In this document: one piece after another, positions 16,427 to 24,057 of the stretch
How positions within the stretch are numbered: the stretch's first letter is position 1
Layout of the letters: the number at the start of each line of letters is the position of its first letter
From: CAYQQK01 sp964420065
GTDB taxonomy: Bacteria; Bacillota; Dethiobacteria; DTU022
Direction of reading: 5' to 3'
Length of the DNA stretch: 60,323 nucleotides
Assembly: GCA_964420065.1 (NCBI GenBank)
Contig: CAYQQK010000010.1
Location: 1 to 60,323 of the forward strand
Notes under the pieces: generated by a model
The model's database searches: none
What the model saw: only the letters and a program-made list of their open reading frames with translations
What the model was told of the DNA's origin: nothing
Made by a program: the position numbers and the translations under genes

Positions 16427-17197
16427 TTACAACGGCCCTCTATCTTCGCTCCCGGGCTCGGAAGGGAAAGGCTCGGTCGGCCGGCAATGTTCCAGTTCTT
16501 TCTGCAATAAAGGCAGGTCGCGGTTGGTGATGATTCCGAGAAGCGGTTCAGCGGCTTCGCCGTGGTGGGTGAGCAAAACTGCTTCAAGTTTGCCGCCATC
16601 TATCTTGAAACAGTAAAACAGTTCCAAAACCTCGAATAAAGAAGTGTCGGCCGGAACCAGGCGATAGCTGCCCCCGCCCCCGCAAAAGTGCAAGACCTGG
16701 CCGGCCGTGATCTGACCCAGTTCAATGTTCCCTCCGTTCAGGTTGGCCCCCAGCCAGCGCACGATCAGCTGCGAGGTAATCAGTCCGGTGATTGCCCCCC
16801 GCTCCTTGACCGGCGCCTGAGAATAAGCATGCTTGCTTAACTGCGCCATCACCTCGATCAACAACACGTTGGCTCCAAACGTTAAAACTGGTTTTTGAAA
16901 CAGGGGGATCGCTTTCGGTGGCGCAAGCAGAAACCCTGCAATACGTTCGATGTTTTCAACGGCATGTTCATTCGGTTCGGCGATGATCTGCCCTTCGGCA
17001 CGGTCATGGACGATCGCATTGCGCAGGTCGGAATATTTGCATAAGTCAAACTGGTAGCGCTTGATGACCGGACTCACCCGGGAGGCAAGGCAGACCAGCC
17101 TGTAAAAACGGCAGTGTTCTTTCATGCCGAGGATTCTTTTCATTTCATGTTCAATGGCAGCATATGCGTTCAAAAAACGGGTGGAATTGTGATTCAA
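16427..17197 (-). CDS. HEPN-motif and CBS-domain protein
   Basis: Protein of 256 residues that I cannot assign to a named gene. The N-terminal helical part (about 1-95) carries RNAIVH (Arg59, His64), the R-x4-H signature of HEPN domains, many of which are RNases. The C-terminal part (about 165-240) reads as a CBS module, with LVPADTSLFEVLELF and LLGIITNRDLP; CBS modules sense adenine nucleotides. It is the last gene of the mrp-nifU-DUF134 run. The start is TTG at 17197, with GGGAAG rather far upstream. RNase activity is unproven. Confidence 0.6.
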   Translation of the reverse strand: MNHNSTRFLNAYAAIEHEMKRILGMKEHCRFYRLVCLASRVSPVIKRYQFDLCKYSDLRNAIVHDRAEGQIIAEPNEHAVENIERIAGFLLAPPKAIPLFQKPVLTFGANVLLIEVMAQLSKHAYSQAPVKERGAITGLITSQLIVRWLGANLNGGNIELGQITAGQVLHFCGGGGSYRLVPADTSLFEVLELFYCFKIDGGKLEAVLLTHHGEAAEPLLGIITNRDLPLLQKELEHCRPTEPFPSEPGSEDRGPL

Positions 17198-17224
17198 GGA
17201 GGCGTCTTCCCTTACGAAAATATT

Positions 17225-17620
17225 TTACAGCTGCTCGATTATACCGCCGCAAGAGGGACAGGATACCATCGGTTCATTCCGTGGTTGCCTGCCCCAACGG
17301 TGTCGGCAACGTCCGCAGTAATAGGCCCCATCCAAGGTGTAACTGCCCCCCTCGATGCGCAGAGCCTTGCCGTTTACCACTGCTTCGGCCAATTTGCGCC
17401 GGGCCAGGGTGATGATGCGCTGGAAGGTGCTCTGGGCTACTCCCATTCGCCCGGCAGAAGCGTGTTGGTCCAGGCGTTCGATTTCGCTCAGCCGGAGCGC
17501 CTCCAACTCATCCAGGGTGAGCACAACCTCTTGCAAATTACGGGCGGGTATCCCGGAGGGTTTGAAGTAGGTCACCCGGGGCATAGCCTCAATAAAACGT
17601 GGTTTTACTGGTCGGGACAT
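17225..17620 (-). CDS. DUF134 family protein
   Basis: Protein of 131 residues in the DUF134 family. It has an N-terminal helix-turn-helix like sigma-70 region 4 (LDELEALRLSEIERLDQHASAGRMGVAQSTF split over about residues 36-66) and a C-terminal zinc ribbon with CGRC and CPSC pairs (near 102 and 121). The family is predicted to bind DNA. Members are often found beside Mrp-type ATPases and Fe-S genes, as here. The ATG has AAGGGGAAA upstream and overlaps the end of nifU by 16 bases. It may regulate this operon; that is inference. Confidence 0.85.
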   Translation of the reverse strand: MSRPVKPRFIEAMPRVTYFKPSGIPARNLQEVVLTLDELEALRLSEIERLDQHASAGRMGVAQSTFQRIITLARRKLAEAVVNGKALRIEGGSYTLDGAYYCGRCRHRWGRQPRNEPMVSCPSCGGIIEQL

Positions 17621-18033
17621 GGTTTCCCCTTGATTGGATCGCCGTTTTGTCCGTTGTTACCTTCCCGGGCGGAACGCAACATAAAATCCAGAACAGCCCG
17701 GTGTAACGCGCCGGTTCCAAGGCATGAACAATGTATTTTTTGTTCGGGAAGACCTCCCAGGGACTTGACAATGTCCAGGTCGGTTACGCCCAGAGCTTCT
17801 TCCAGGGTCATCCCGGTTACCAGTTCGGCCAGGATGCTGGTAGTGGCGATGGCCGCCGGGCAACCAAACACCTCGAAACTGACTCGTTCGAGGCGATCTC
17901 CCGTCACCTTGATGTAAAGCCGGAGGTAGTCGCCGCATCCGGGATCGCCTATTGTTCCGATGCCGTCTGCGTCCTTCATCGGGCCGGCATGGCGGGGATG
18001 AAGAAAATGTTCCAGTAATTTTTGTGTGTACAT
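17605..18033 (-). CDS. NifU/IscU-type Fe-S scaffold protein
   Basis: Iron-sulfur cluster assembly scaffold of 142 residues (NifU N-terminal domain type). The three ligand Cys are in DPGCGDY (near 33), FGCPAA (near 58) and HCSCLG (near 102), the last a CxC variant. It lies between mrp and DUF134 with no cysteine desulfurase in the window, so it probably works with the Mrp/NBP35 ATPase next to it in handling clusters. The ATG has GGGAGATTG upstream. Confidence 0.87.
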   Translation of the reverse strand: MYTQKLLEHFLHPRHAGPMKDADGIGTIGDPGCGDYLRLYIKVTGDRLERVSFEVFGCPAAIATTSILAELVTGMTLEEALGVTDLDIVKSLGGLPEQKIHCSCLGTGALHRAVLDFMLRSAREGNNGQNGDPIKGKPCPDQ

Positions 18034-18091
18034 GTCGCAATCTCCCGTTCAAGTAAATAAAAACGGTTCGAAACAAAAACTACTGAAGTAT

Positions 18092-18122
18092 TACCCCCCA
18101 CTTCCGGATGCAATGGGGGGTA
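18092..18122 (-). other. Hairpin between mrp and nifU
   Basis: TACCCCCCA (18092-18100) and TGGGGGGTA (18114-18122) form a perfect 9-bp stem with a 13-base loop, starting five bases after the mrp stop on the minus strand. There is no immediate T tract. It may set the relative level of mrp and downstream mRNA. Confidence 0.5.
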
Positions 18123-18126
18123 TCAT

Positions 18127-18957
18127 TCAGGACCGGGGTTCGGTTTGTTCCCCCTCCCGGCCATCGAGCAGAGCCGGTATCTCTTTCAAAAAGTCCACCT
18201 GGTATTCCTCGATACGTCCGCTATCACCCAGTTGGGAAATTTGTGGATCAAGGGGCAAGACCCCCATTAACTTCAAACCGGCTTCGGCAGCCACCCCGGC
18301 GGCCTTGTCCGGCCCGAACAGCTCGATCGTGTTGCCGCAGTGCGGGCATACCAGGTAACTCATATTCTGGATCAGGCCCAGAAGAGGGACATCGAGCATC
18401 CGGACCATCTTGACCGCTTTCCGGACCACCATCACCGCCAGGTCCTGGGGCGAAGTGACGATAATGACACCATCCAGAGGCAGCGATTGCAATACGGTCA
18501 AAGGCGCATCGCCGGTCCCGGGTGGCAGGTCGACTACGAGATAATCCAGATCGCCCCAGATCACATCGGTCCAGAACTGTTTGACCGCCCCGCCGATAAG
18601 CGGGCCGCGCCAGATCACCGGATCATCTTCACTTGGAAGCAACAAATTGAGCGACATAACCTTTATTCCAAGACCGGTTTCCGGCGGAACGATCTTCTTG
18701 TTCCTTGTCTCCGGCAAGCGTTGGACCCCGAAAAGTTTCGGTATGCTCGGCCCGGTAATATCCGCATCCAAAAGTCCAACCCGGTACCCTTCGCGGGCCA
18801 GGGCCGACGCCAGAAGAGCCGATACCGATGACTTGCCGACCCCTCCCTTGCCGCTCATGATCGCAATGGTTCGCTTGATGTTGCTGCCCTCCGGCTGGGG
18901 CAGTTTCTCCAAGATTGATTTTTCTGCTGTTCCATTCCGGTCCTGGTTATGTTGCAA
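18127..18957 (-). CDS. Mrp/NBP35-type Fe-S ATPase
   Basis: P-loop ATPase of 276 residues that carries and delivers iron-sulfur clusters. The deviant Walker A GKGGVGKS is near residue 37. DADITGPSIPKLFG and VVDLPPGTGDAPLT follow, and a CPHCG pair near 209 provides the bridging-cluster ligands. The start is TTG at 18957 with AAGGAGG eight bases upstream, and a SigA-type promoter lies at 19026-19053. It heads the mrp-nifU-DUF134-HEPN/CBS operon. Confidence 0.92.
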   Translation of the reverse strand: MQHNQDRNGTAEKSILEKLPQPEGSNIKRTIAIMSGKGGVGKSSVSALLASALAREGYRVGLLDADITGPSIPKLFGVQRLPETRNKKIVPPETGLGIKVMSLNLLLPSEDDPVIWRGPLIGGAVKQFWTDVIWGDLDYLVVDLPPGTGDAPLTVLQSLPLDGVIIVTSPQDLAVMVVRKAVKMVRMLDVPLLGLIQNMSYLVCPHCGNTIELFGPDKAAGVAAEAGLKLMGVLPLDPQISQLGDSGRIEEYQVDFLKEIPALLDGREGEQTEPRS

Positions 18958-19025
18958 TTAAAATGCCTCCTTTTTGTCTCTTGCCTACCGGTAACCGTCT
19001 AATTTCGGGTATAGACCTGGAAATG

Positions 19026-19053
19026 ATTATACCCTTTTCCGGATGGAAGTCAA
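19026..19053 (-). promoter_or_regulatory. Promoter for mrp operon
   Basis: On the minus strand, TTGACT (19053-19048) and TATAAT (19031-19026) are 16 bases apart. The leader to the TTG start at 18957 would be about 60 nt. Confidence 0.7.
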
Positions 19054-19167
19054 TGCAACGGCAGAAATTTCAGGCAAGGATTTTATCCGTTCGACGCGGA
19101 TCGTTTCCGGCGCCGTAAAACCCGCCGGTGCCGGACGCCGGGCGGAAGAAAGCGATCCGGTTTAATC

Positions 19168-20874
19168 TCAGGCCCCGTCATCCCCGGTCAGTGTTTCTCC
19201 CGCCATCAGCTCCAGGAAGGCCAGAGAAGGCTGGACGCGCCAGACATCATTTTCCCGCCGCACCGTCCATTGCTCTTCTTTCAAGGGATATTCTCCCCCC
19301 CCTGCCGCTATGGTCAAATTCAAATTTACGCGCACCGAATCGGCTCCCTTTGCGCTAATAATCGTCCAAGTTTGCAGTCGCCCCCGGGCCGAGTTAAACC
19401 ATTCACGATAATTATTGCCATCCGCGCTGCCACCGTTACCTTCCAGGGCGTACGCTTCCCGCCAATCCCGCCTGCTCCATGCCTCAAGGTATTTTTCAAC
19501 GGCTTCCCGGGCGGTGCGATTTAAAAAATCGTATTCTTTTGCCTCACGTTCCGCTCTATTTTGCTCAATCCGGCGCCCGGCCTCCTCCGTACTGAAGAAT
19601 GCACCGGCCGGGTATACATTGCCCGGATCCCAGATCATATACTCGTCCAGTCCCAAATCGAGGGCGGTATCAATTTGCAAACGCACTTCCTCCGCACCGT
19701 AGGGGATATGGCCGCCGATCCAGGTGGCGGTAAAGGCTTGTAGCCACGGCCGGATCACGGCCGGTTTTTCAAGAGGTGCGTTGCGTTTGATCGCATCGGA
19801 AAGCGACCTGTTGATCGTACCGGCCGGGTTGGCGTCGGGCACGGGAAAACCGAAATAACCCTTACCGTAATGGCTCGGGTAGACCATGGGACAAATATAG
19901 TCACAGCCTTCGGCAAAATCCTCCCAGATCTGACCGATGTCATCGCTGTCGGCCCAGGAGTTGGCGATCACGCCAAAAACATCATGGGCCAGGTAGGCGT
20001 TATACGGGGCCAATTCTTCCCTGGCCCGATCAATAAAACCCTTGATCGCCTCCGCTTTCGGCTTCCCGTTGCGCCCCGGATAGTCAGCCACCGTTTCCAT
20101 ATAGGCGGCGCTGTCGGGAAAGCGGACATAGTCGAACTGGATCTCTTTGAAACCGAGCAGTGCTGCTTCCTTGGCAATGGCGATATTGTAATCCCATAAT
20201 TCCTCTTGAAATGGATTTCCATAGGCGAAGCCTTTACCCAGGTGATCGCGGTAAACCTCTCCCGTTTTAAAAGGGATGCACCATTCGGGCCTGACCGCCG
20301 GTAGCAAATTATCCTTGAAGACAACAATGCGGGCGATGGTATAAATCCCCCGTGCATGCAGGTCCTCCAGGACCGCCCGGATATCGGTGATTGGCACCGT
20401 CTCGTAGTAAGCGTCAAAAACATTCACGATCTCGATCTCGCTCTGGTAGGACATCCGGCCGCTGTCATCCTTGACGTCGATGACAAGGGCATTGAGCTCC
20501 GTATTTTCAAGCAGATTCAAAATTTGATCGTAACGTGCCGGGTAACCGACAGTGTGCCCGGTGATATACAGCCCTCTGACCTTGACCGGGAGCCGGGGCG
20601 ACGCCGCCTCCGAAGGGGGCAAAGGAACGTAATACTGACCTAGTTTTTCCCTCAAGGCCGCATCACATTCTTCCCATTCCGCCTGGCGGCGGCGGGCCTC
20701 TTCGGCCGGGTCCGGGGAAGGCGCCGGGTCCTCTTCCTCCGGGGGCGGGGCGGCCTGCCCCGCCCAGATGCAACCGCCCAGGCAGGAGGTTAAAAGGGTC
20801 AGTACGACCAAAGCCGTTAAAAAGGGCAGGCCAAGGCTGCTCAGGATCAGGCGGGTGTTTTGGCGGCAGTTCAA
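19168..20874 (-). CDS. DUF4015 putative glycoside hydrolase lipoprotein
   Basis: Exported protein of 568 residues. The signal peptide ends in lipobox-like LTSC (and LGGC) near residues 30-35, followed by a Pro/Glu-rich linker, so a lipid anchor is likely. Residues about 95-430 match the DUF4015 putative glycoside hydrolase (TIM-barrel) family: VRGLYITGHT, ALVIDVKDDSG, EIQFDYVRFPD and CPMVYPSHYG. A smaller C-terminal domain (about 455-560) looks like an NTF2-type fold. The TTG start has GGAGGAG four bases upstream. The substrate is unknown. Confidence 0.8.
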   Translation of the reverse strand: MNCRQNTRLILSSLGLPFLTALVVLTLLTSCLGGCIWAGQAAPPPEEEDPAPSPDPAEEARRRQAEWEECDAALREKLGQYYVPLPPSEAASPRLPVKVRGLYITGHTVGYPARYDQILNLLENTELNALVIDVKDDSGRMSYQSEIEIVNVFDAYYETVPITDIRAVLEDLHARGIYTIARIVVFKDNLLPAVRPEWCIPFKTGEVYRDHLGKGFAYGNPFQEELWDYNIAIAKEAALLGFKEIQFDYVRFPDSAAYMETVADYPGRNGKPKAEAIKGFIDRAREELAPYNAYLAHDVFGVIANSWADSDDIGQIWEDFAEGCDYICPMVYPSHYGKGYFGFPVPDANPAGTINRSLSDAIKRNAPLEKPAVIRPWLQAFTATWIGGHIPYGAEEVRLQIDTALDLGLDEYMIWDPGNVYPAGAFFSTEEAGRRIEQNRAEREAKEYDFLNRTAREAVEKYLEAWSRRDWREAYALEGNGGSADGNNYREWFNSARGRLQTWTIISAKGADSVRVNLNLTIAAGGGEYPLKEEQWTVRRENDVWRVQPSLAFLELMAGETLTGDDGA

Positions 20875-21208
20875 GGTGCTCCTCCAGTCAATTATAGAAA
20901 TCCTCTTCCGGCGGCGCGAACGCCGTCTTAATTTGCCTGACAGGTCCCGGATAACGCGTGCTCCACCCCGGTAACACCTGTTCAGCGTTTCCTATCGTTT
21001 ATTTAGCCACCGCTCGACAAATTCCTGCCGGAACCGCTCCATGAGGCTGCTATTATGTGTTTGGCACTATCAACCCGCATTCTCGGGACTTGCACCCGTT
21101 AGGCTGCGCCCATGCCGGGCGCACAATCAAAAACCGCCCCCCGAAATGTTGGGGGCGGCTCCTTTTCAAGCGCCCTGACCGCTACGGCGAGCTGTACCTC
21201 CGCCGCCT
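20875..21208. other. Intergenic region between fbp and DUF4015 gene
   Basis: 334 bases without a supported gene. It holds the fbp terminator (21128-21160). A short plus-strand stretch (21068-21122) resembles a fragment of coding DNA, but it has no start, partner or repeat to support it. No promoter for the DUF4015 gene is obvious. Confidence 0.4.
21128..21160 (-). terminator. Terminator of fbp
   Basis: On the minus strand GCCGCCCCC pairs with GGGGGGCGG and is followed by TTTTT (complement of 21129-21133). It lies about 50 bases after the fbp stop. Confidence 0.85.
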
Positions 21209-22312
21209 TTACTTTTTGCGGTTAAAAAAGCGGCTCTCCATACTTTGTAGTTTATCCACGATCCCGCCGTACTCCAGTTCGGAATAGGGCAGCATGGCCG
21301 GACCGGAAAAACCCTGTTCGCGTAGCTCCATCGCTTTGCGGGAGGCTTTGTTCCGGACTGCATCCCAGTAGGGATGGTCAAAACAATCTACCGGCTCGGT
21401 GAAACGGCCGTTATGAACACAGAAACCGGCACAGGTCACGACAGGCGGTCCATCAAAAAAGGAGATGCTCGTATTGAGTTTACACGGCATCAAAGGCCCG
21501 GTATGGCTGCCTCGCATGAAACCGGCGACGTAATGGCTGATACTGTATGGGGATAATATTTCTCCGGTGGCCGGGAAGGCTCCCTGAACCCGCACCAACA
21601 GCACCGGGTCGTCCTTACCGACATATTTGCCGGCAATGTTGTGCAAGCGGGTCGTACTTGCGGCTGCAGCCTGATCCCCGGTCTCCCGGGAATGGATCGA
21701 AGCGATGACGAAACGTTCGTTATCCCGCAACAGAGCGGCTAGATCATAAAGATCTTCGGGTGTATTCAGTTCAATTAACCGGTCGGCTGCGGTGTGCTCC
21801 ACATCCATTACCAGAAATTTAAAACCTTTGCTGATACCCGGAGAAAGGATCAGCCCGGAGCAATGCATCGGATCAACAAAGCTCAAGTAAAGAGGAAGGT
21901 TATAAGCACCGGGATCGGTTTTATCTGCAGCCAAAAAAAGGAACGGTTCATTCGGTCGTTCCTCGAACTCCATCTCGGCCACCGCCGGGCCGAGGCCCTT
22001 GATATTACCGGAAAATGAATCCGCCAACAGATCCTGGCCGGCCCCGTAAAGACCCTGTTCCCGCGCTTTTTCCGTTCCGCAAATAAAGGCGTCCCAGGCC
22101 ATTTTGTGGATTTCCTCGTTGTCTATTCCGCCCTGGTGGGAAACCAATATTGCGATATCGTCTCCAGTGTTGCTGACGTAGTAATCGATGATCATTTTTC
22201 CTGTTTCTTTGGCGACGTACTCACGGACCGTATCGAGCAGGGCCTTGCTCGGACGGATGTGACCGGCGATACTGCCGATATCAGCCTTGATCACACTAAC
22301 GGTAACCTTCAT
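21209..22312 (-). CDS. fbp: Class V fructose-1,6-bisphosphate aldolase/phosphatase
   Basis: Bifunctional archaeal-type enzyme (367 residues) that condenses triose phosphates and dephosphorylates fructose-1,6-bisphosphate for gluconeogenesis. Family landmarks are the N-terminal VSVIKADIGSIAGH, SNTGDDIAIL and DPMHCSGLILSPG segments, and the C-terminal DPxx-like FDHPYWDAVR. This class is typical of archaea and of deep or thermophilic bacteria. The ATG has GAGGAGTG upstream. A TATACT at 22409-22414 (minus strand) has only a poor -35. A terminator follows at 21128-21160, so it is probably monocistronic. Confidence 0.93.
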   Translation of the reverse strand: MKVTVSVIKADIGSIAGHIRPSKALLDTVREYVAKETGKMIIDYYVSNTGDDIAILVSHQGGIDNEEIHKMAWDAFICGTEKAREQGLYGAGQDLLADSFSGNIKGLGPAVAEMEFEERPNEPFLFLAADKTDPGAYNLPLYLSFVDPMHCSGLILSPGISKGFKFLVMDVEHTAADRLIELNTPEDLYDLAALLRDNERFVIASIHSRETGDQAAAASTTRLHNIAGKYVGKDDPVLLVRVQGAFPATGEILSPYSISHYVAGFMRGSHTGPLMPCKLNTSISFFDGPPVVTCAGFCVHNGRFTEPVDCFDHPYWDAVRNKASRKAMELREQGFSGPAMLPYSELEYGGIVDKLQSMESRFFNRKK

Positions 22313-22586
22313 TTCAACACTCCTCTTCTTTTTGAGGTTATTTAACCGGATCGGTACTGCAAACGGACTGGTCCGATCGACATTCCCGTCACGGATGAAC
22401 TATCTTCTAGTATATTTATTCGACTGCACCGTTAGAAGATCCTGCCACAACGAGGGCGTTTCAGTGGACCGGACAAGCCAACGGTTTCGGTCGTCAAAAA
22501 TGGATTATTTTCTTCCCCCCGTCCGTACATGCGACCGGAACATTGAGAAGAATCGGAAGCCGGGTGTAAAAAACCTGGGTTGTGTT
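22313..22586. other. Intergenic region upstream of fbp
   Basis: 274 bases. A TATACT -10 candidate on the minus strand (22414-22409) has a weak TTCTAA -35 at 17 bases. No terminator for the BTAD gene is evident. Confidence 0.35.
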
Positions 22587-23783
22587 TTAAAACAGGGGTT
22601 GAATCTTGTTTCGCAGGATGAGTTCCGCTGCTCCGATCGTTTTTTGGAATTGCACCCCGATGCGCTGCAAAACTTTCTCGCCTTGTTCCTGGTGCAAGCC
22701 CGGAAGGAGAAGCAAAAACTGGGCCTTATTCCACTGCGTATAAACATCACCGGCACGGATCGTGTTTGAAATAACTTCTTTAAGTGCCGACGCCGCATCC
22801 GCCAAAATAGCGGCCGGGGGCAGGCTTTCGTTGGGATGCAAGATCGTCAACAGAGCCAGGAAAACGGGTCGTTTTTCCCGCTTTAAACGCCGTTTTTCAA
22901 GTTTGTAAAGCAGGCGGAAATGTTCAGCCTGGCAGTAAAAAGCGCCGTCTGTCTTTTCTTTTCCCTCCATCATTTTCCGAATAGAACCAAGATCCAGTTC
23001 TACTTTTTGCCGGTCAGGGTTGATATGAGTGTAAACTTCCTTGAGTTCATCCGAGGGTTTGACTCCCAGCCCCAAATAATAAAATGAGGTGATATATTCG
23101 TAATGTGCCTGTGCTTCCCTCATTTTACCGGCGCCGATCAACGCCTGAAGATAACGCACGTGCAGTTCTTCCGCCAGGGGCGCCGCCTGCAAGGCCTGCT
23201 CACAAATCTTGATCGCAGCGGCATGCTGCTGCTCCCGGCAATAGAGATCGCTTAAAACGAGAACGCTTTTCAGGAAAATGCGCTGGTAACGGTTGCGGGC
23301 CGGCAGCACCCATGCTCCGGTGATCTCCGGCAGGTAGTCACCTTGATACAATTCAATTATTTGCCGGTATGCCTCCATCGCCTTGCTGGAACTACTTGCC
23401 CCAAGTTCGATCGCACGGTTGAAACGTTTTTCCACCGCATCCGTATCGATCCGGCAGCGGTCACCGGCATCCAGGCGGTAGCATCCTTGAGAATATGTAA
23501 TGGTTAGCTCATCCACTTCGGAACTGTCGCCGAGCAACATTTTCAATCGGTAGATCTGGACTTTGAAGGCGGCTCGTGCATTTTCATAATCCTGATCCGG
23601 CCATAAGGTTTCCATGACCGTTTCGGCCATGAGCCGGTTGCCCCGATGAGTGAGAAGGTATTTGAACAGTTCCCACAATCTTGTCGAGCGCCCGGCTTTT
23701 TCCGACAGAACAGTCTGCCCGCGTTTGATGACGAACTCACCCAGGGTTTTGATTTCAAGCAGATCCCGGCAACCTTTAACCAA
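22587..23783 (-). CDS. BTAD-type transcriptional regulator with GGDEF-like tail
   Basis: Regulator of 398 residues. The N-terminal OmpR/PhoB-type winged helix (about 8-105, with LWELFKYLLTHRG and AAFKVQIYRLKMLLG) is followed by a bacterial transcriptional activator TPR domain (about 110-260). The C-terminal region (about 285-395) has the alternating strand-helix pattern of a GGDEF domain. Its WNKAQFLLLLPG replaces the GGDEF loop, so cyclase activity is unlikely. The start is TTG with GTAGGGTG upstream. It lies next to the fbp gene; its targets are unknown. Confidence 0.75.
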   Translation of the reverse strand: MVKGCRDLLEIKTLGEFVIKRGQTVLSEKAGRSTRLWELFKYLLTHRGNRLMAETVMETLWPDQDYENARAAFKVQIYRLKMLLGDSSEVDELTITYSQGCYRLDAGDRCRIDTDAVEKRFNRAIELGASSSSKAMEAYRQIIELYQGDYLPEITGAWVLPARNRYQRIFLKSVLVLSDLYCREQQHAAAIKICEQALQAAPLAEELHVRYLQALIGAGKMREAQAHYEYITSFYYLGLGVKPSDELKEVYTHINPDRQKVELDLGSIRKMMEGKEKTDGAFYCQAEHFRLLYKLEKRRLKREKRPVFLALLTILHPNESLPPAAILADAASALKEVISNTIRAGDVYTQWNKAQFLLLLPGLHQEQGEKVLQRIGVQFQKTIGAAELILRNKIQPLF

Positions 23784-24057
23784 TAAATTACACCCTACCC
23801 ATGATCGTTCCGGTCGCGTTTGGTCCCGAAAGGGCAGTGCCGGAAACGATCTTTTTTTACGGAAAAATGGCCGCAGGATTGTAAATATTGTTTTTCCGCT
23901 GTGTTTTTAAATAAACTCACCTCTGCCTGTTTTGCACAGGCAGCGGCCGCTTTCCATCATAATCTATTTCCACATGGGGTTCGGAAAATCCTTCCTTCAG
24001 GGGATGCGTCGCATGGATGGCGCTGGTTTTTACTGCAAACAATGGAGACCCGACAAA
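23784..24057. other. Intergenic region between BTAD gene and RNase J
   Basis: 274 bases with no supported gene and no clear terminator or promoter pair. It is less GC-rich than its neighbours. Confidence 0.35.

Noticed and set aside
21057..21127. Short plus-strand stretch encoding NPHSRDLHPLGCAHAGRT
   Set aside because: It reminded me of scraps of mobile-element or transposase 3' ends, but there is no terminal repeat, partner frame or homologous block in the window, so I cannot support it.
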